From the NCBI GenBank assembly GCA_002069785.1, contig MWCA01000006.1, positions 1-64,000 on the forward strand: a stretch of DNA of 64,000 nucleotides, in the 5' to 3' direction. This DNA is from Lentisphaerae bacterium ADurb.Bin242. GTDB lineage: Bacteria > Verrucomicrobiota > Lentisphaeria > Victivallales > UBA1829. The notes below the pieces were generated by a model. It saw only the letters and a program-made list of their open reading frames with translations, had not been told where the DNA came from and did not search any database. Below are positions 15,065 to 24,814 of this stretch, one piece after another (the stretch's first letter is position 1; every line of letters starts with the position of its first letter). Both the position numbers and the translations under genes were made by a program.

Positions 15065-15078
15065 ACAGGAGGTAAAGA

Positions 15079-15552
15079 ATGAAAAGTGATAGTCAAAGCT
15101 TATCACACACGAGGTGGAATTGCAAGTATCATGTGGTATTTGCCCCGAAATATAGGCGTATGGAGATATACGGGACGCTGAAAAAAGACATTGGACAGAT
15201 TCTGAGGAAATTATGTGATCAGAAAGGAATAGAAATCGTAGAAGCGGAGGCGTGTCCGGATCATATCCATATGTTGGTAAGTATTCCGCCGAATCAAAGT
15301 GTAGCCTATGCAATGGGGTATCTGAAAGGGAAAAGTTCGTTGATGATATTTGATCGGCATGCGAACTTGAAATACAAGTATGGGAATCGGCATTTCTGGT
15401 GTCGAGGCTACTACGTGGATACAGTCGGTCGTAACAAGAAAGCAATAGAAGAATACATAAAGAACCAGTTGGCGGATGACTGTGCCATGGAACAAATGAC
15501 ATTCAAAGAGTATCTGGACCCGTTTACGGGTAGCAAGAATAATAAGGCATGA
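15079..15552 (+). CDS. tnpA: IS200/IS605-family TnpA transposase (HUH, Y1)
   Basis: The 157-residue protein has the HUH metal-binding motif H62-I-H64 in PDHIHMLV and the catalytic Tyr region RGYYVDTVGRN (Tyr111/112), the signature of single-strand transposases. The length is full for the family (about 140-155 aa). The start follows AGGAGG with 6 bases spacing. It would cut and rejoin the hairpin-bearing ends while the DNA is single-stranded at replication forks. No frame damage is seen, so it may be active. Confidence 0.9.
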   Translation: MKSDSQSLSHTRWNCKYHVVFAPKYRRMEIYGTLKKDIGQILRKLCDQKGIEIVEAEACPDHIHMLVSIPPNQSVAYAMGYLKGKSSLMIFDRHANLKYKYGNRHFWCRGYYVDTVGRNKKAIEEYIKNQLADDCAMEQMTFKEYLDPFTGSKNNKA

Positions 15553-15695
15553 TGAAGAAGGCCGCTTAGTAGCGGCTGCCTGAGAAAGAGATGCGCCTGG
15601 CAGGCCATTCAGAGCCCGTGGTCGGGCTGCCGGTAATATGGCCTTCCAGGCCTGGAGCAAGCTACCGGCTCAGCCGGTAGTTTTGACTTCTGCGA

Positions 15696-15947
15696 AAGCG
15701 GATGCAACCGCCTGAAGTATGATGGCTGAGTTCCCTGATTCCCTCGATAACCCGGTTGTCCAGACGTTCGGAGAACCGGAAAATAAGGCCCCTTATTTTC
15801 CTTTCTTCATGGAAAATCTCCAATGGAAAAAGGCTGTTCAAAAACAGAGGTCCAGATGATACCGTCTTCAGCCCCTGCGGAATTCAGAAAATTCTGATCA
15901 ATGTTTTCAATATGCATTTATCACATCCTGTTTATTTTGAAAGTTTG
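15696..15947. other. Non-coding stretch between the IS and the GH-like gene
   Basis: About 250 bases after the IS right hairpin and 3' of the minus-strand TIM-barrel gene. A 100-codon plus-strand frame at 15756-16058 runs antisense into that gene and has no protein-like features. No RNA gene or terminator with a T-run was recognised. Confidence 0.4.
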
Positions 15948-17804
15948 TCAAAGGGAGATCAGGTCCAGAACACAGGCAGAATAGGAATCTGGAAGATTGA
16001 AAATGAGCCATGTCCCATCTGTTTTGAAAGAGATAGGTTCCCAGTCTATTTTTCCTAACCTCAGTATCCGGGCGGAAAGCTCACCATGGTTGAAATTTCT
16101 GACCTGCAGTTCCACTTTTGAATGCAGGCATCCGGAAGTCTGAAGGACTGGAACCAGAATATGAGCATTTGCCCGTGAACGGAATATCTCTGCTTTGGCG
16201 ACCGATTGCGGATACCAGTGGAGCGGATCAGGTTCCAATAGCAGTTCGGCACCGGACATTGCCCGCACCAGCGGGAGATACTGTCGGTATAATTCCTTGA
16301 CCTCCGGGCTCAGGGGTGGCGGCGCTTCCCGGGAAGGCGACCCCCCGATGGACCAGCCCGCAGCAGCCAGTAGGCAGTTGCGCAGCATGCACTCCGTATT
16401 GAATACATTCGATGGGAATTCATGAACCAGCATAGGTTTCCGGATGCAGATATAACGGTATGTCTCAAAAATCGTACTCGCGCCTTCCGACATAATGGCA
16501 TCCGAATCTTTAGCAACATCCATATCAAAGGGGCCATTGACCAGCATCAATTTCCCCTTTTCGTGAACGATATGTGCAATCTTCCTGAATTTTTCGTCCA
16601 GTGATGCACCATATTCATAAATACACTTTCCGTCAACGGCGCTTCGCCCGTCCTGATGAGCATAATCAAAAGTTTGATAACACAACTGATCGGTAAAAAT
16701 GCCGTCCAGTTCAGGATAGACCTTCAAAACATTTTCAAGTTGTGCATCCAGATATTTTCCAAACGGGGTTCTTGAGTCGGCATTGGTAAAACAACAGTTT
16801 TTCCAGGTCGGATAGAGGTGTCCGGCTGAGTCTTCTGCCATTGATTCAGGAAATGTTTCTTTTGCCCAGGGAACCAAGGCATCGCCGCCGCATTGCAGGT
16901 AATAAAGTGCTTTGACATGAGCATCATGCAGATCGCGGATATGATCACGGATTTTCTGCCGAGTAAGTTTCAGATCCCGCCCGGCGGCTTCTTCCGGATA
17001 ATCATGCCCGATCACACTTTCCCAGACAGGTTCATCCGGCAGATAATTTCCATAGTATGGAAAATGATTATGGATCTCGGCCCAGTCGCACTGGAGTTGT
17101 GCTGTTGCTTCCCTGCGGAAAAACGGATTGGTCATCACAAAGGAACGGCAGTCCCACACTTCAGGATTCACCGGCTCAAAATATTCCTTGTACAGTTCAG
17201 CATATTGGCGCAGCCCTGGACGCCAACAGGCTTCATGACCGAAAAAGAGCAGACGGCATCGTACCGGCTTATCTTTCCGGACTTCAAGACGGGTCATCTC
17301 CACCGATACACCCTCCTGATGGTAGTCGCCGAACCGGAAGGATAAACGCCCGCCGATACGTCCCGGTGCTCTGGCGACAGTCACGCCACCCCCGCCGTCA
17401 GAACTGTAAATAGAGACCGCGGGGATGATCGTGCCGTAGCAGACATCGCCATACACCAGATCCAGACTGCCGACCTCATAAAGCGGTTTTGGAAATCCTT
17501 CCCTCGCTGCCCATGCCATTAGTTTGGACTGGGGTTCTGGATACGGGATCCGCAAACTGAAACCACCGCCATCCGCAGTATTACCGAATATTCTGGTCAA
17601 TACAATATCACAGATCAGAAAAGTTTCTCCGGCAGACCATTCTGCGGTCAGGGACAATCCCTCCGATATCTCGACTTTTCCGGTGAAGCCGTTGAATTGA
17701 CGGTCTTTCACGGACAAAGATAAAATTTTACCACCGTCTGCCGTACAGGAAATTTCTTTTGCTGTTACTGTTTGCATAAAACCTGTGTTCTCGGCTGTCT
17801 TCAT
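15948..17804 (-). CDS. Putative glycoside hydrolase-like TIM-barrel protein
   Basis: The 618-residue protein has an N-terminal beta-sandwich-like part (about 1-200) followed by a TIM-barrel with DAHVKALYYLQCGG and ELDGIFTDQLCY, where the Asp after the beta-strand is in the position of a catalytic acid or nucleophile. A C-terminal beta domain closes the protein. The layout resembles glycoside hydrolases of the GH36/alpha-amylase-like clans and DUF6259-type proteins. No signal peptide is evident, so it probably acts in the cytoplasm. Start 17804 is chosen because TGAGG lies 6 bases ahead; ATG 17816 is an alternative. Substrate unknown. Confidence 0.55.
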   Translation of the reverse strand: MKTAENTGFMQTVTAKEISCTADGGKILSLSVKDRQFNGFTGKVEISEGLSLTAEWSAGETFLICDIVLTRIFGNTADGGGFSLRIPYPEPQSKLMAWAAREGFPKPLYEVGSLDLVYGDVCYGTIIPAVSIYSSDGGGGVTVARAPGRIGGRLSFRFGDYHQEGVSVEMTRLEVRKDKPVRCRLLFFGHEACWRPGLRQYAELYKEYFEPVNPEVWDCRSFVMTNPFFRREATAQLQCDWAEIHNHFPYYGNYLPDEPVWESVIGHDYPEEAAGRDLKLTRQKIRDHIRDLHDAHVKALYYLQCGGDALVPWAKETFPESMAEDSAGHLYPTWKNCCFTNADSRTPFGKYLDAQLENVLKVYPELDGIFTDQLCYQTFDYAHQDGRSAVDGKCIYEYGASLDEKFRKIAHIVHEKGKLMLVNGPFDMDVAKDSDAIMSEGASTIFETYRYICIRKPMLVHEFPSNVFNTECMLRNCLLAAAGWSIGGSPSREAPPPLSPEVKELYRQYLPLVRAMSGAELLLEPDPLHWYPQSVAKAEIFRSRANAHILVPVLQTSGCLHSKVELQVRNFNHGELSARILRLGKIDWEPISFKTDGTWLIFNLPDSYSACVLDLISL

Positions 17805-17880
17805 TTTTTGCCTCATTTTTTAACTGCTTAAACTCTGCTACTGGAAAATGATCCGATGGCAGCGGGCATCAGCATCTGTT

Positions 17881-18816
17881 TCAATTGCATAATTCATCCT
17901 TTTTTTTAATGATATCTTTCAGCAGGGGAGGCAAATAAAAATCTTTTTTTGTGAAACCGTAATTCTGCAGCAATCCGTTAAATCGCATAGTCAATGCTGT
18001 ATCATATTGCGCGGCATGTAAATCGCTTCCATAAGTAAATTTGACCCCTTTTTCCCGCCATGCTGCCATCTCATTCATATACAAATGACGGATGTCTTCC
18101 GGAAAACGTGCATTAAGAATGGATGCGGCATTCAATTCAGCCAGCTTATGGTTGTCAATAAACAGCTTAGCCAATTCATCCCAGTATTCACTAGGGATCA
18201 TGCGGTATGCTTCAAAATTCAAATCTTTTGGATCCTGTGACAGAATTTTGTACCCGCTCCAGAACGGCAGTCCGTCCCATGGATGAGCAATAATATCAAC
18301 AAATTCATGGTTCAGCATAAAACACATCTGATTGAAAAAATCATTAATCATGGAGCGGGGTGCCTGTTCAGTATAATTTGGTTTGTGCACTCCGCCGATG
18401 ATATATTCAATGCCCAGCCTTTCGATTTCTTCAGCAGTGATGTCCAACAGCAAAGGTCCGTTGGCGGGACCGCCATACATAATACCATCGATCGGAGTCA
18501 TGGTCTGAAAGGGATGTCCTTTGAGATCATAGGTAAAACAGGACGCATAATCACGTTTGGCAATCTTTTCACATTCCCACTGTGTGACACAGGTGATCTC
18601 CAACCCGAAATGAAACCCGGGAACCGGTCCCAAAGCAAGAAACTCTTTTCTGGCAACCTCAATATCCGGCAGATTAAAACGGGTATGCAGATGGTCAGAT
18701 ATGCCAAAATGGGTAAAACCAAGCTGCTGTCCTGCCTTCAGAACATCAACGATCTGAGCACTCGCTGAATCACAGGAACAATGCGTATGAATGTGTAAAT
18801 CCTGCTTTAATATCAT
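17881..18816 (-). CDS. PHP-domain metal-dependent phosphoesterase
   Basis: The 311-residue protein starts with DLHIHTHCSCDS, the first metal motif of PHP domains, followed by GISDHLH (about residues 38-44), a Glu in GLEIT, a His in the IIGGVHKPN strand, DIIAHPWDG, and a late YGSDLHAA. These are the usual His/Asp/Glu ligands of a trinuclear metal site as in histidinol phosphatase HisK. It lies 64 bases beyond the neighbouring GH-like gene on the same strand, so they are likely co-transcribed with this gene first. The natural substrate, perhaps a sugar phosphate, is not evident. Confidence 0.75.
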   Translation of the reverse strand: MILKQDLHIHTHCSCDSASAQIVDVLKAGQQLGFTHFGISDHLHTRFNLPDIEVARKEFLALGPVPGFHFGLEITCVTQWECEKIAKRDYASCFTYDLKGHPFQTMTPIDGIMYGGPANGPLLLDITAEEIERLGIEYIIGGVHKPNYTEQAPRSMINDFFNQMCFMLNHEFVDIIAHPWDGLPFWSGYKILSQDPKDLNFEAYRMIPSEYWDELAKLFIDNHKLAELNAASILNARFPEDIRHLYMNEMAAWREKGVKFTYGSDLHAAQYDTALTMRFNGLLQNYGFTKKDFYLPPLLKDIIKKKDELCN

Positions 18817-19030
18817 AATAACACCTTCATCATTTTTATTTTAAGATCAGATCAATGGCGCACCGGCAAAGGCCCAAGCGGGAATGCACCAGCGGATTCT
18901 GATGAATCAGATGCTTAGTATTCATAATTCTCCTTATCATTTACGTCTGAGGGACAACCGCAGAACGTACATTTTGAATTGATAAATGATCGTTCGAAGT
19001 ACAATAAAGCAAAATACAAACTCCTTAAAT

Positions 19031-20521
19031 TCAAGGCAACAGGGTTATCTCTGCCCAGACGATGCTACCATCAACAGGCTCCGGCAAAAATTCAGCTACA
19101 TTGTTGCCCGGATGCAGCACCCCATCCGGAATTTTCCAGGCCTGCAGAAAAGAAACATCTTCAGGAAGACACCGGCCCATCGGATGTTTCAATTCATGTT
19201 CCCGGATTTCCGGACACTCCGTCCGGTTCAGTAAAACAGTGTTCATCCTGGCGGTCATGGACTCGACAGTCTGCCGATCAGTCTCTGCTGAAAACCCTGC
19301 CAATAGAAAAGCATTTGCCGCTTTGCCTCCGTACGGAAAGCGCAGAGAGATATTCTGTTCCATTCGGGCGAAATCGGTACCTTCACAGGGTTGCCGGAGT
19401 GGCATTGGCAGTGCGGCTCTCCTGTTGGAGCCGGGATAATTGGCGGAACAGGCAAACGGGATCCGGCGGGGCATTTCATAAACCCCGGGGTTCCCGAGCC
19501 GCCGCAGATAGGTTAGAAATTCTTCATGGACATACAGTTCCTGGTAACAATCATTGAACAAAGTGAAGTTATCAAAGCCTTCACTGGAAGCAATGCTGCC
19601 GGTCAGAAAATCATAGGCATACGCAACACCGCCAGGATAACTTTTAACTGTGGCAAATTCGGGACAAAGGTTCATTACGGTCTTTTCACCCAGTAATGCA
19701 CGCCACAGCCGGGTCTGACAGGAAAAATCAATGTCGCCAAAGGAAGAAAAAGTGATCATGTCCGCCAATCCCTCCCGTGCCCAGGTGATCACGTCGTAAC
19801 CGGCATCTAAACATGTTTCGATATTGGACGGGACACGGTGCGCCAACAGGATTTTGTGTCCGACCCGCTTTTCCGCTTTGTCCGCATAGCAGCGAATCTG
19901 GCGAACTACAGTCGTCAAAACAGACAGTGCTTCGGTTTCCGAACCGGGCGGGACCATCATACCCCAGCGCATCCAGTCCAGTTCCAGTCCGTACATATCC
20001 CATCGGTTCAGGATTTCTTCAGCCAATGCCAGATGATGATCGCGTACATTCTTGAGCATGTAATTGAAGGCTCCTTCCCAGCTGCGCTCGGAACGGTATG
20101 GCGCCCGGCGGAGTTCCGGGTGAGCCAGCCACATTTCAGTTGGCCATTTGTAGCAGTCGCTGCCGATCTTGCCCTGAACGACTTCACCCAGACCATGGCA
20201 GTCGTTCATCCGCATGGTAAGCCAGCCTTCAAGATTGAGTTCCCGGCAGCGCTGCAGCCAGACTGCAAACTGATCGACTTTGTGCCTGGAGAGCAATTTC
20301 AGATTGGTCATCAGAATGTTATCGTCATCAATATTACTGAAACGTTCCCATACATTGGAGTCATACAAGGCGCGCTGGACATTAGTACAGAACAGGATAC
20401 CTTTCACTGTTTCTGGTTCGGCGTAGTAATCCACCAATGCCCGGCAGCCAGCTTCAGTCATATCCTCCGCAGGGTGAAGGTAAAACTGGTGATTATCCTG
20501 GTTGATATAGATCTTCTTCAT
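19031..20521 (-). CDS. TIM-barrel protein, possible glycosyl hydrolase
   Basis: The 496-residue protein carries barrel-like strands: EGWLTMRMNDCHG, YGLELDWMRWG (around residue 190, the Asp being a candidate catalytic residue), YDVITWAREGLADMI and a C-terminal beta-rich part. Proteins with the LELDWMRW pattern occur in Lentisphaerota and Planctomycetota and are often annotated as glycosyl hydrolases; that is the basis here. Start 20521 (MKKIYINQDN) is chosen because AGGAGG lies 5 bases ahead. It is upstream of the PHP gene on the same strand, with a 214-base gap without a recognised gene. No signal peptide is visible. Confidence 0.5.
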   Translation of the reverse strand: MKKIYINQDNHQFYLHPAEDMTEAGCRALVDYYAEPETVKGILFCTNVQRALYDSNVWERFSNIDDDNILMTNLKLLSRHKVDQFAVWLQRCRELNLEGWLTMRMNDCHGLGEVVQGKIGSDCYKWPTEMWLAHPELRRAPYRSERSWEGAFNYMLKNVRDHHLALAEEILNRWDMYGLELDWMRWGMMVPPGSETEALSVLTTVVRQIRCYADKAEKRVGHKILLAHRVPSNIETCLDAGYDVITWAREGLADMITFSSFGDIDFSCQTRLWRALLGEKTVMNLCPEFATVKSYPGGVAYAYDFLTGSIASSEGFDNFTLFNDCYQELYVHEEFLTYLRRLGNPGVYEMPRRIPFACSANYPGSNRRAALPMPLRQPCEGTDFARMEQNISLRFPYGGKAANAFLLAGFSAETDRQTVESMTARMNTVLLNRTECPEIREHELKHPMGRCLPEDVSFLQAWKIPDGVLHPGNNVAEFLPEPVDGSIVWAEITLLP

Positions 20522-20876
20522 ATTCCTCCTATGATAAAATTTCACTCCGATTCGGAGTTTTTTAAGTTTTTGCTATTTTAAACCGAGTAAACTCATCGAA
20601 TATCCAGTTGTTCTTGAGAGTTCTGTAATTGGCCTTGCCCGCAATAGTCTGCATCAGTATTATTCCTGGCGGCTTTGTCACGCGATGAAGCTCTTTGATT
20701 ATTCAATCGTGGGTGTAATACCTCGCTGCTTGCGGCGGGGATAGCTTGCCCGGAAGTAAAAATTTTTATTTCCACTATGAAATTGTCATCAGTGAGGTTG
20801 TTTATGACATTAAAATAACAACTCCGAAGAAATTATCCTCAAAGCGAGTTTTATTAAAAGCTTGGGCGTGCGGCTC
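20522..20876. other. Non-coding gap
   Basis: About 355 bases between the TIM-barrel gene and the amidohydrolase fragment. Only short frames without protein character are present. It would contain the promoter of the minus-strand gene, but no good -35/-10 pair was found. Confidence 0.4.
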
Positions 20877-21128
20877 TTACAGTCCTGTCAGGCGCTTAAA
20901 GTTGCCTGAAAACACCGCTTGTTTCTCTTCGGGGGACAGCAACTCGCTGTCAACTATTGCCATGTAGACAGCCGGGTTGCATATCGGGAAGTCAGAGCCG
21001 AAGAGGAATTTATCTTTTCCCGCGGTGTCAATTGCGTAACGGAGCATTCCCCATCTGTCCGGCGCGTGGCCTGAGATGTCCAGATGCACATTAGGATATT
21101 TGACTGTGTATGAAATTCTTTTTTTCAT
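20877..21128 (-). pseudogene. 3' fragment of an amidohydrolase (TIM-barrel) gene
   Basis: The 83-codon frame matches only the C-terminal end of amidohydrolase-2 family enzymes: YPNVHLDISG, then KDKFLFGSDFPICNP (the Asp that ends the metal site) and LSPEEKQAVFSGNFKRLTGL. About 200 to 250 N-terminal residues are missing. The break at about 21,110-21,128 abuts the decayed transposase region, which suggests the gene was cut by an insertion or deletion there. Confidence 0.7.
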
Positions 21129-21359
21129 GACCTGGAAGGTTCTGCGTTGTGAAGATGGACTTCAGAACTGTCAGCAGTTTGAAAAGGGGAATATCGGCAA
21201 TGTGTTTACTACCTATTATCTTTGCGACTCGCTGTCCGGAGATGGCCTCGATCGGCCACCTATCCCAGTCTAGCCAGACCGAAAGACTGGAGCCGGGATT
21301 CTGGCTACGGAGTGTTCAAGCCAGTCTCGATACCCAATTCGTCCTCGCTTCACTGGATC

Positions 21360-22240
21360 AACTGCGCGATGTTCTATGTTGACGAAGCCGGCGAGGTTCA
21401 TAAAAGGTGTGTTGTGCTGGAGTGGACTAGGTCGTCCGATGGTGAAACGGGAGTATCTGTTTCGCGTGTTCTACCTGAAAACGATTTACGGCTTTCCGAC
21501 GACGAAAGTGCTCATTGACAATTTGGAAACGAACTCGAAATTGAGGTTGCTGTGCGGATGGAAATATCGTGGCGAAGTGCCGTCCGAAAAGACTTGTCGG
21601 GCATGCAAACACGGATTCGACGGCAATCATCTTGTGTGAAAAAGTATGTCGGAAAAACACGCCCAAGAAAAAGCTCGAAGAAAAAAAGAAGCGCGAACGC
21701 AAAAGCAAGGCCGAACTCGAAAACATGAAAGCGCAGCAAACAGTGGAAATCCGGACAAGGCTTCTTGCGCTTCAAGAGAATCGTTCCCTCGAAGAAAATC
21801 TAGCCGATTTGTCGACCAGTTGCGAGTGGGGTGGCAAGCGCAACAGCAAGGGGGGCCGGAGTATTGGGCGGAGGTCAATCACGTTCGGCGACGGCGGGGT
21901 GCCGCTTGCGGCAATTTTGATCTCGGCATCGGTTCAAAACAGCAAAGTTGCGATTCCTCTGATGCAAATGGCCGTAGTCCGTGGCATAACGGGTAATCTA
22001 TGACTTACAGGATTCCGCTTACGACGCGCCCGAAATCAAGCCATTCTCAAAAAAATTGGGACATATTCCGATTATCGATCCGAACAAGCGTCGCGGAGAA
22101 GAAGCGGAACTTTCCCCGGCCGAAAAAATTCGTTTCTGTGAAAGATCGACCGCGGAACGGGGCAATTCCGAACTTAAGAGCAACTATGGAGCACGGAATG
22201 TGCGTATCAAAGGACATGATAACAAAAGAGTTTTCGTTCA
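21360..22240 (+). pseudogene. Decayed IS4/IS5-superfamily DDE transposase
   Basis: Fragments in different frames together spell a transposase. They include an N-terminal DUF772-like piece (VKREYLFRVFYLKTIYGF, 21376-21639 frame), a DDE start DSTAIILCEK and a Lys-rich segment (21569 frame), then GGVPLAAILISASV with AIPLMQM. A C-terminal GHIPIIDPNKRRGEE and FCERSTAERGNSELK follow in the 22056 frame. Frameshifts near 21,600, 21,860 and 22,000 and probable internal deletions make it non-functional. No intact terminal repeats were found. It separates the amidohydrolase remnant from the DUF4838 gene. Confidence 0.75.
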
Positions 22241-22313
22241 TATAAAACCAGAAACAAACAGAGTTCCGAAATTTCGGGAATGGGAGGGGAACACCCGCAA
22301 AACAGAATTTTCC

Positions 22314-22413
22314 CGGTTTTTTCAAGAAAAAACCGGATTAGGAGTGGCAAGACCGGCTTGCCGCGTCAAAAAATAAGTTTTTAACGAAAAAGAGCCAAAA
22401 CTTTTGAAAGTGG
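22314..22413 (+). promoter_or_regulatory. Two stem-loops in leader of the DUF4838 gene
   Basis: CCGGTTTTTT-CAAG-AAAAAACCGG forms a perfect hairpin at 22314-22337. GAGCCA and TGGCTC (about 22388-22413) form a second one just before the ribosome site GGAAGGA. The first may be the old IS end or a terminator; the second could affect translation. No promoter was recognised. Confidence 0.35.
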
Positions 22414-22431
22414 CTCGGAAGGAAATTTATT

Positions 22432-24810
22432 ATGTTCATAAGAAACTTTTTAAATGTGTTCATGATCGCTTTGGCGGTTTTGACGGTAAAAGCCGATTCA
22501 ACTTTTGTTCTGGCGGAAAACGGGAAAACCGACTGGAAAATCCTGCATTCCCCTGAGGAAAAATTTGCTGCGGAAGAACTTTCAGCTTTTCTTGAAAAAA
22601 TGACTGGAGCCAAGTTTCCGGTTCAATCATACGGGAAAATTACCGATCCATCTTTTGTTTTGGGTATGACCGACGAGGCGAAAAAAGCCGGAGCGGAGTT
22701 CGGACATTTTGCCCCGGATGAATGGTTTGTCAAAAAAACAGGAAATAACATTGTTGTCTGCGGAGGCAAAAATAAAGGAACGCTCTACGGTGTATATGAA
22801 CTGTTGGAAAAATATGGAAAATGTTCCTGGCCCGCGTGGGATGTGGAAATTGTTCCGAAACAGACGAGGTTTTTGCTTCCGTCAACCTTGTTTTTATGTG
22901 GAAAACCGGCATTTGTCGAACGGACGATTTATGATGGAATAACCTATGGCAACAAAAAATATCGGAAGGATGTGATTGAGAAAAAACGTCTTTTCAATAT
23001 TCGGAACAGAGAAACACGAATAAATGGGATTCACCAGTTCGATATGACCAGCAGTTATTGGGATTGTCACAATTTTTATCTGTTTGTTCCTCCTTCGGAA
23101 TACTTCAAAACGCATCCTGAATATTACAGCATGAATGCGCAGGGAGAACGTTTTTTGGGAAAAAACAATTATTCTGGAAGTCAGCTCTGCCTTTCTAATC
23201 CGGAAGTCGCCCGAATCACGGCTTCTGCATTGTTGAATTATATCAAGGCAGACCGGAAGAAACTCCCGAAAGACAAATGGCCAACGGTATATCCGGTCAG
23301 TCAATTAGATAATACCCGTTTTATTTGTAAATGTCCGGAATGTTCCCGCATTACCCAACGCGAGGGAAATGAATCGGGTTTGATTATTCTATATCTGAAT
23401 CAGGTGCTGGATATTGTCAACGTGGAATATCCAGACATCAAAATATCGACACTCTTTTATGTGTCAACGGAAGAAGTTCCTAAAAACTTGCGTCCTCACA
23501 AAAATCTGATTTGCCAGTGGTGCGATCTTTATACCAGCAGCGATTGTTACCGTCCTATTACCTCGAAATTCAATACCTCTAGAAAAAAACAGCTTGATGC
23601 ATGGAGTGCTGTCGCAAACGAACTGGCTATCTGGGATTATCATAATATGGATGGAAATGCAGTTATTCCTCCATGTCTTGAGACTGTGATTGATGCCATT
23701 GCTCCCGATTTGAGGTATTTCCATAAAAAAGGAGTAACACGTTATTTCACTGAAATGGAAGACGGATCGGAGAAATATGGAGTATCGCAGATTTTTCTGG
23801 ATTTGCAATATTACGTCGGAAGAAGATTGCTGATAGCCACTGATCAGAATCCGGATGTTTTGATAGAACATTTCATGAATGCCTGTTACGGTCCAGCCGC
23901 CGTCCCTATGAAAAAAATTCTCGATCGAATTCGGGACGGAGTCCGAAACGAGCAGAATGCTTTGCCTGCTCAGATTAGAGAAAGAAGTTATCAAACGCCT
24001 GATTTTATTCGCGGCTTGTTGTCACTTCTTGATGAGGCAATCGAACTGACGACTCCCGGAAGTATTCAACATTGTTATGTCAAAAATGAAGGTCTGATGA
24101 TTATCGCCACGGCGTTGGCAAAGCCGGGTTTGCTGAAAGGCGCGGAACGGCAACAATATATTACTCGTTTTAGAAACGACGCGATAAAGCGTATCGATTC
24201 TCTGGCCGCTCCAGAGGAGCGAGATAAAATGTTTGCCCGTTTGGAGGAACAAATCCGGGAATATGAAATTTTGCAGATCAAGGTCGAAACTCCTAAAATA
24301 TTCAAGTCCATTCCATCAGAGCAGATTCGCGTTTACGGCTGGCCGAATTTTAAACAACATTCAATCCGTCCGAATGAGAATATTGTTGTCGAAGATTCCG
24401 ATTCGCCAGTTGGGAAAGCGGTTGTTCCTCCGGCGGAAGCGGAAACTGAAAGCGCTTATGCGCAATATAAACCGCAGGGATTTGGCGTTTATGACTATGG
24501 AACCAAAAAAGGCATGAGCGGGATGAAAATAACCATCCCGCAGGATGAAAAATATCACTGGTATCTGGTCGGACAAGCCGACATCTATCCAACTTCATTC
24601 TTTCATGCGTTCCGCTGGGTTTTACAAGTTCAATTGTCCGGTGTGTGGACCCCCAGCGATGGAATCATTGACGGTAATAAATGGTATGTTTATGTTTCCG
24701 CCAAATTCACTGGCCCCGTTTATGTGAAAGGTTCCAAACAGAAGAATAGGCTCTTCATAGACTATGTGGTTCTTTCAAAAGAAAAAATACGATTACCACA
24801 ACAGGAATAA
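22432..24810 (+). CDS. Secreted DUF4838-family protein (putative carbohydrate-active)
   Basis: The 792-residue protein begins with a likely signal peptide (about 1-21, hydrophobic FLNVFMIALAVLTV). Next is an alpha/beta domain like the N-terminal domain of GH20/GH67 enzymes (FAAEELSAFLEKMTGAKFP; GTLYGVYELLEKYG). The central DUF4838 region (about 190-470) includes DMTSSYWDCHNFYLFVPPSEY, a CKCPECSR cysteine cluster and WDYHNMDG; a C-terminal beta domain follows. DUF4838 proteins are abundant in Lentisphaerota and Bacteroidota and are assumed to act on polysaccharides outside the cytoplasm. Catalytic residues are not established. The gene is AT-rich compared with the core genes. Confidence 0.75.
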   Translation: MFIRNFLNVFMIALAVLTVKADSTFVLAENGKTDWKILHSPEEKFAAEELSAFLEKMTGAKFPVQSYGKITDPSFVLGMTDEAKKAGAEFGHFAPDEWFVKKTGNNIVVCGGKNKGTLYGVYELLEKYGKCSWPAWDVEIVPKQTRFLLPSTLFLCGKPAFVERTIYDGITYGNKKYRKDVIEKKRLFNIRNRETRINGIHQFDMTSSYWDCHNFYLFVPPSEYFKTHPEYYSMNAQGERFLGKNNYSGSQLCLSNPEVARITASALLNYIKADRKKLPKDKWPTVYPVSQLDNTRFICKCPECSRITQREGNESGLIILYLNQVLDIVNVEYPDIKISTLFYVSTEEVPKNLRPHKNLICQWCDLYTSSDCYRPITSKFNTSRKKQLDAWSAVANELAIWDYHNMDGNAVIPPCLETVIDAIAPDLRYFHKKGVTRYFTEMEDGSEKYGVSQIFLDLQYYVGRRLLIATDQNPDVLIEHFMNACYGPAAVPMKKILDRIRDGVRNEQNALPAQIRERSYQTPDFIRGLLSLLDEAIELTTPGSIQHCYVKNEGLMIIATALAKPGLLKGAERQQYITRFRNDAIKRIDSLAAPEERDKMFARLEEQIREYEILQIKVETPKIFKSIPSEQIRVYGWPNFKQHSIRPNENIVVEDSDSPVGKAVVPPAEAETESAYAQYKPQGFGVYDYGTKKGMSGMKITIPQDEKYHWYLVGQADIYPTSFFHAFRWVLQVQLSGVWTPSDGIIDGNKWYVYVSAKFTGPVYVKGSKQKNRLFIDYVVLSKEKIRLPQQE

Positions 24811-24814
24811 TGTC

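Larger units (their letters stand above)
14930..15695 (+). mobile_element. IS200/IS605-type insertion sequence (tnpA only)
   Basis: A single Y1-transposase gene is flanked by two similar short hairpins: CACCAGC-TCG-GCTGGTG at 14961-14977 and CTACCGGC-TCA-GCCGGTAG at 15662-15680. These match in layout the subterminal hairpins recognised by TnpA as single-stranded DNA. There are no terminal inverted repeats or target duplications, as expected for this family, so exact ends are estimates. No tnpB is present. The element sits just past the recombinase gene. Confidence 0.7.

Noticed and set aside
15756..16058. A 100-codon plus-strand frame past the IS
   Set aside because: Mostly antisense to the GH-like gene, with no protein character and no ribosome site.
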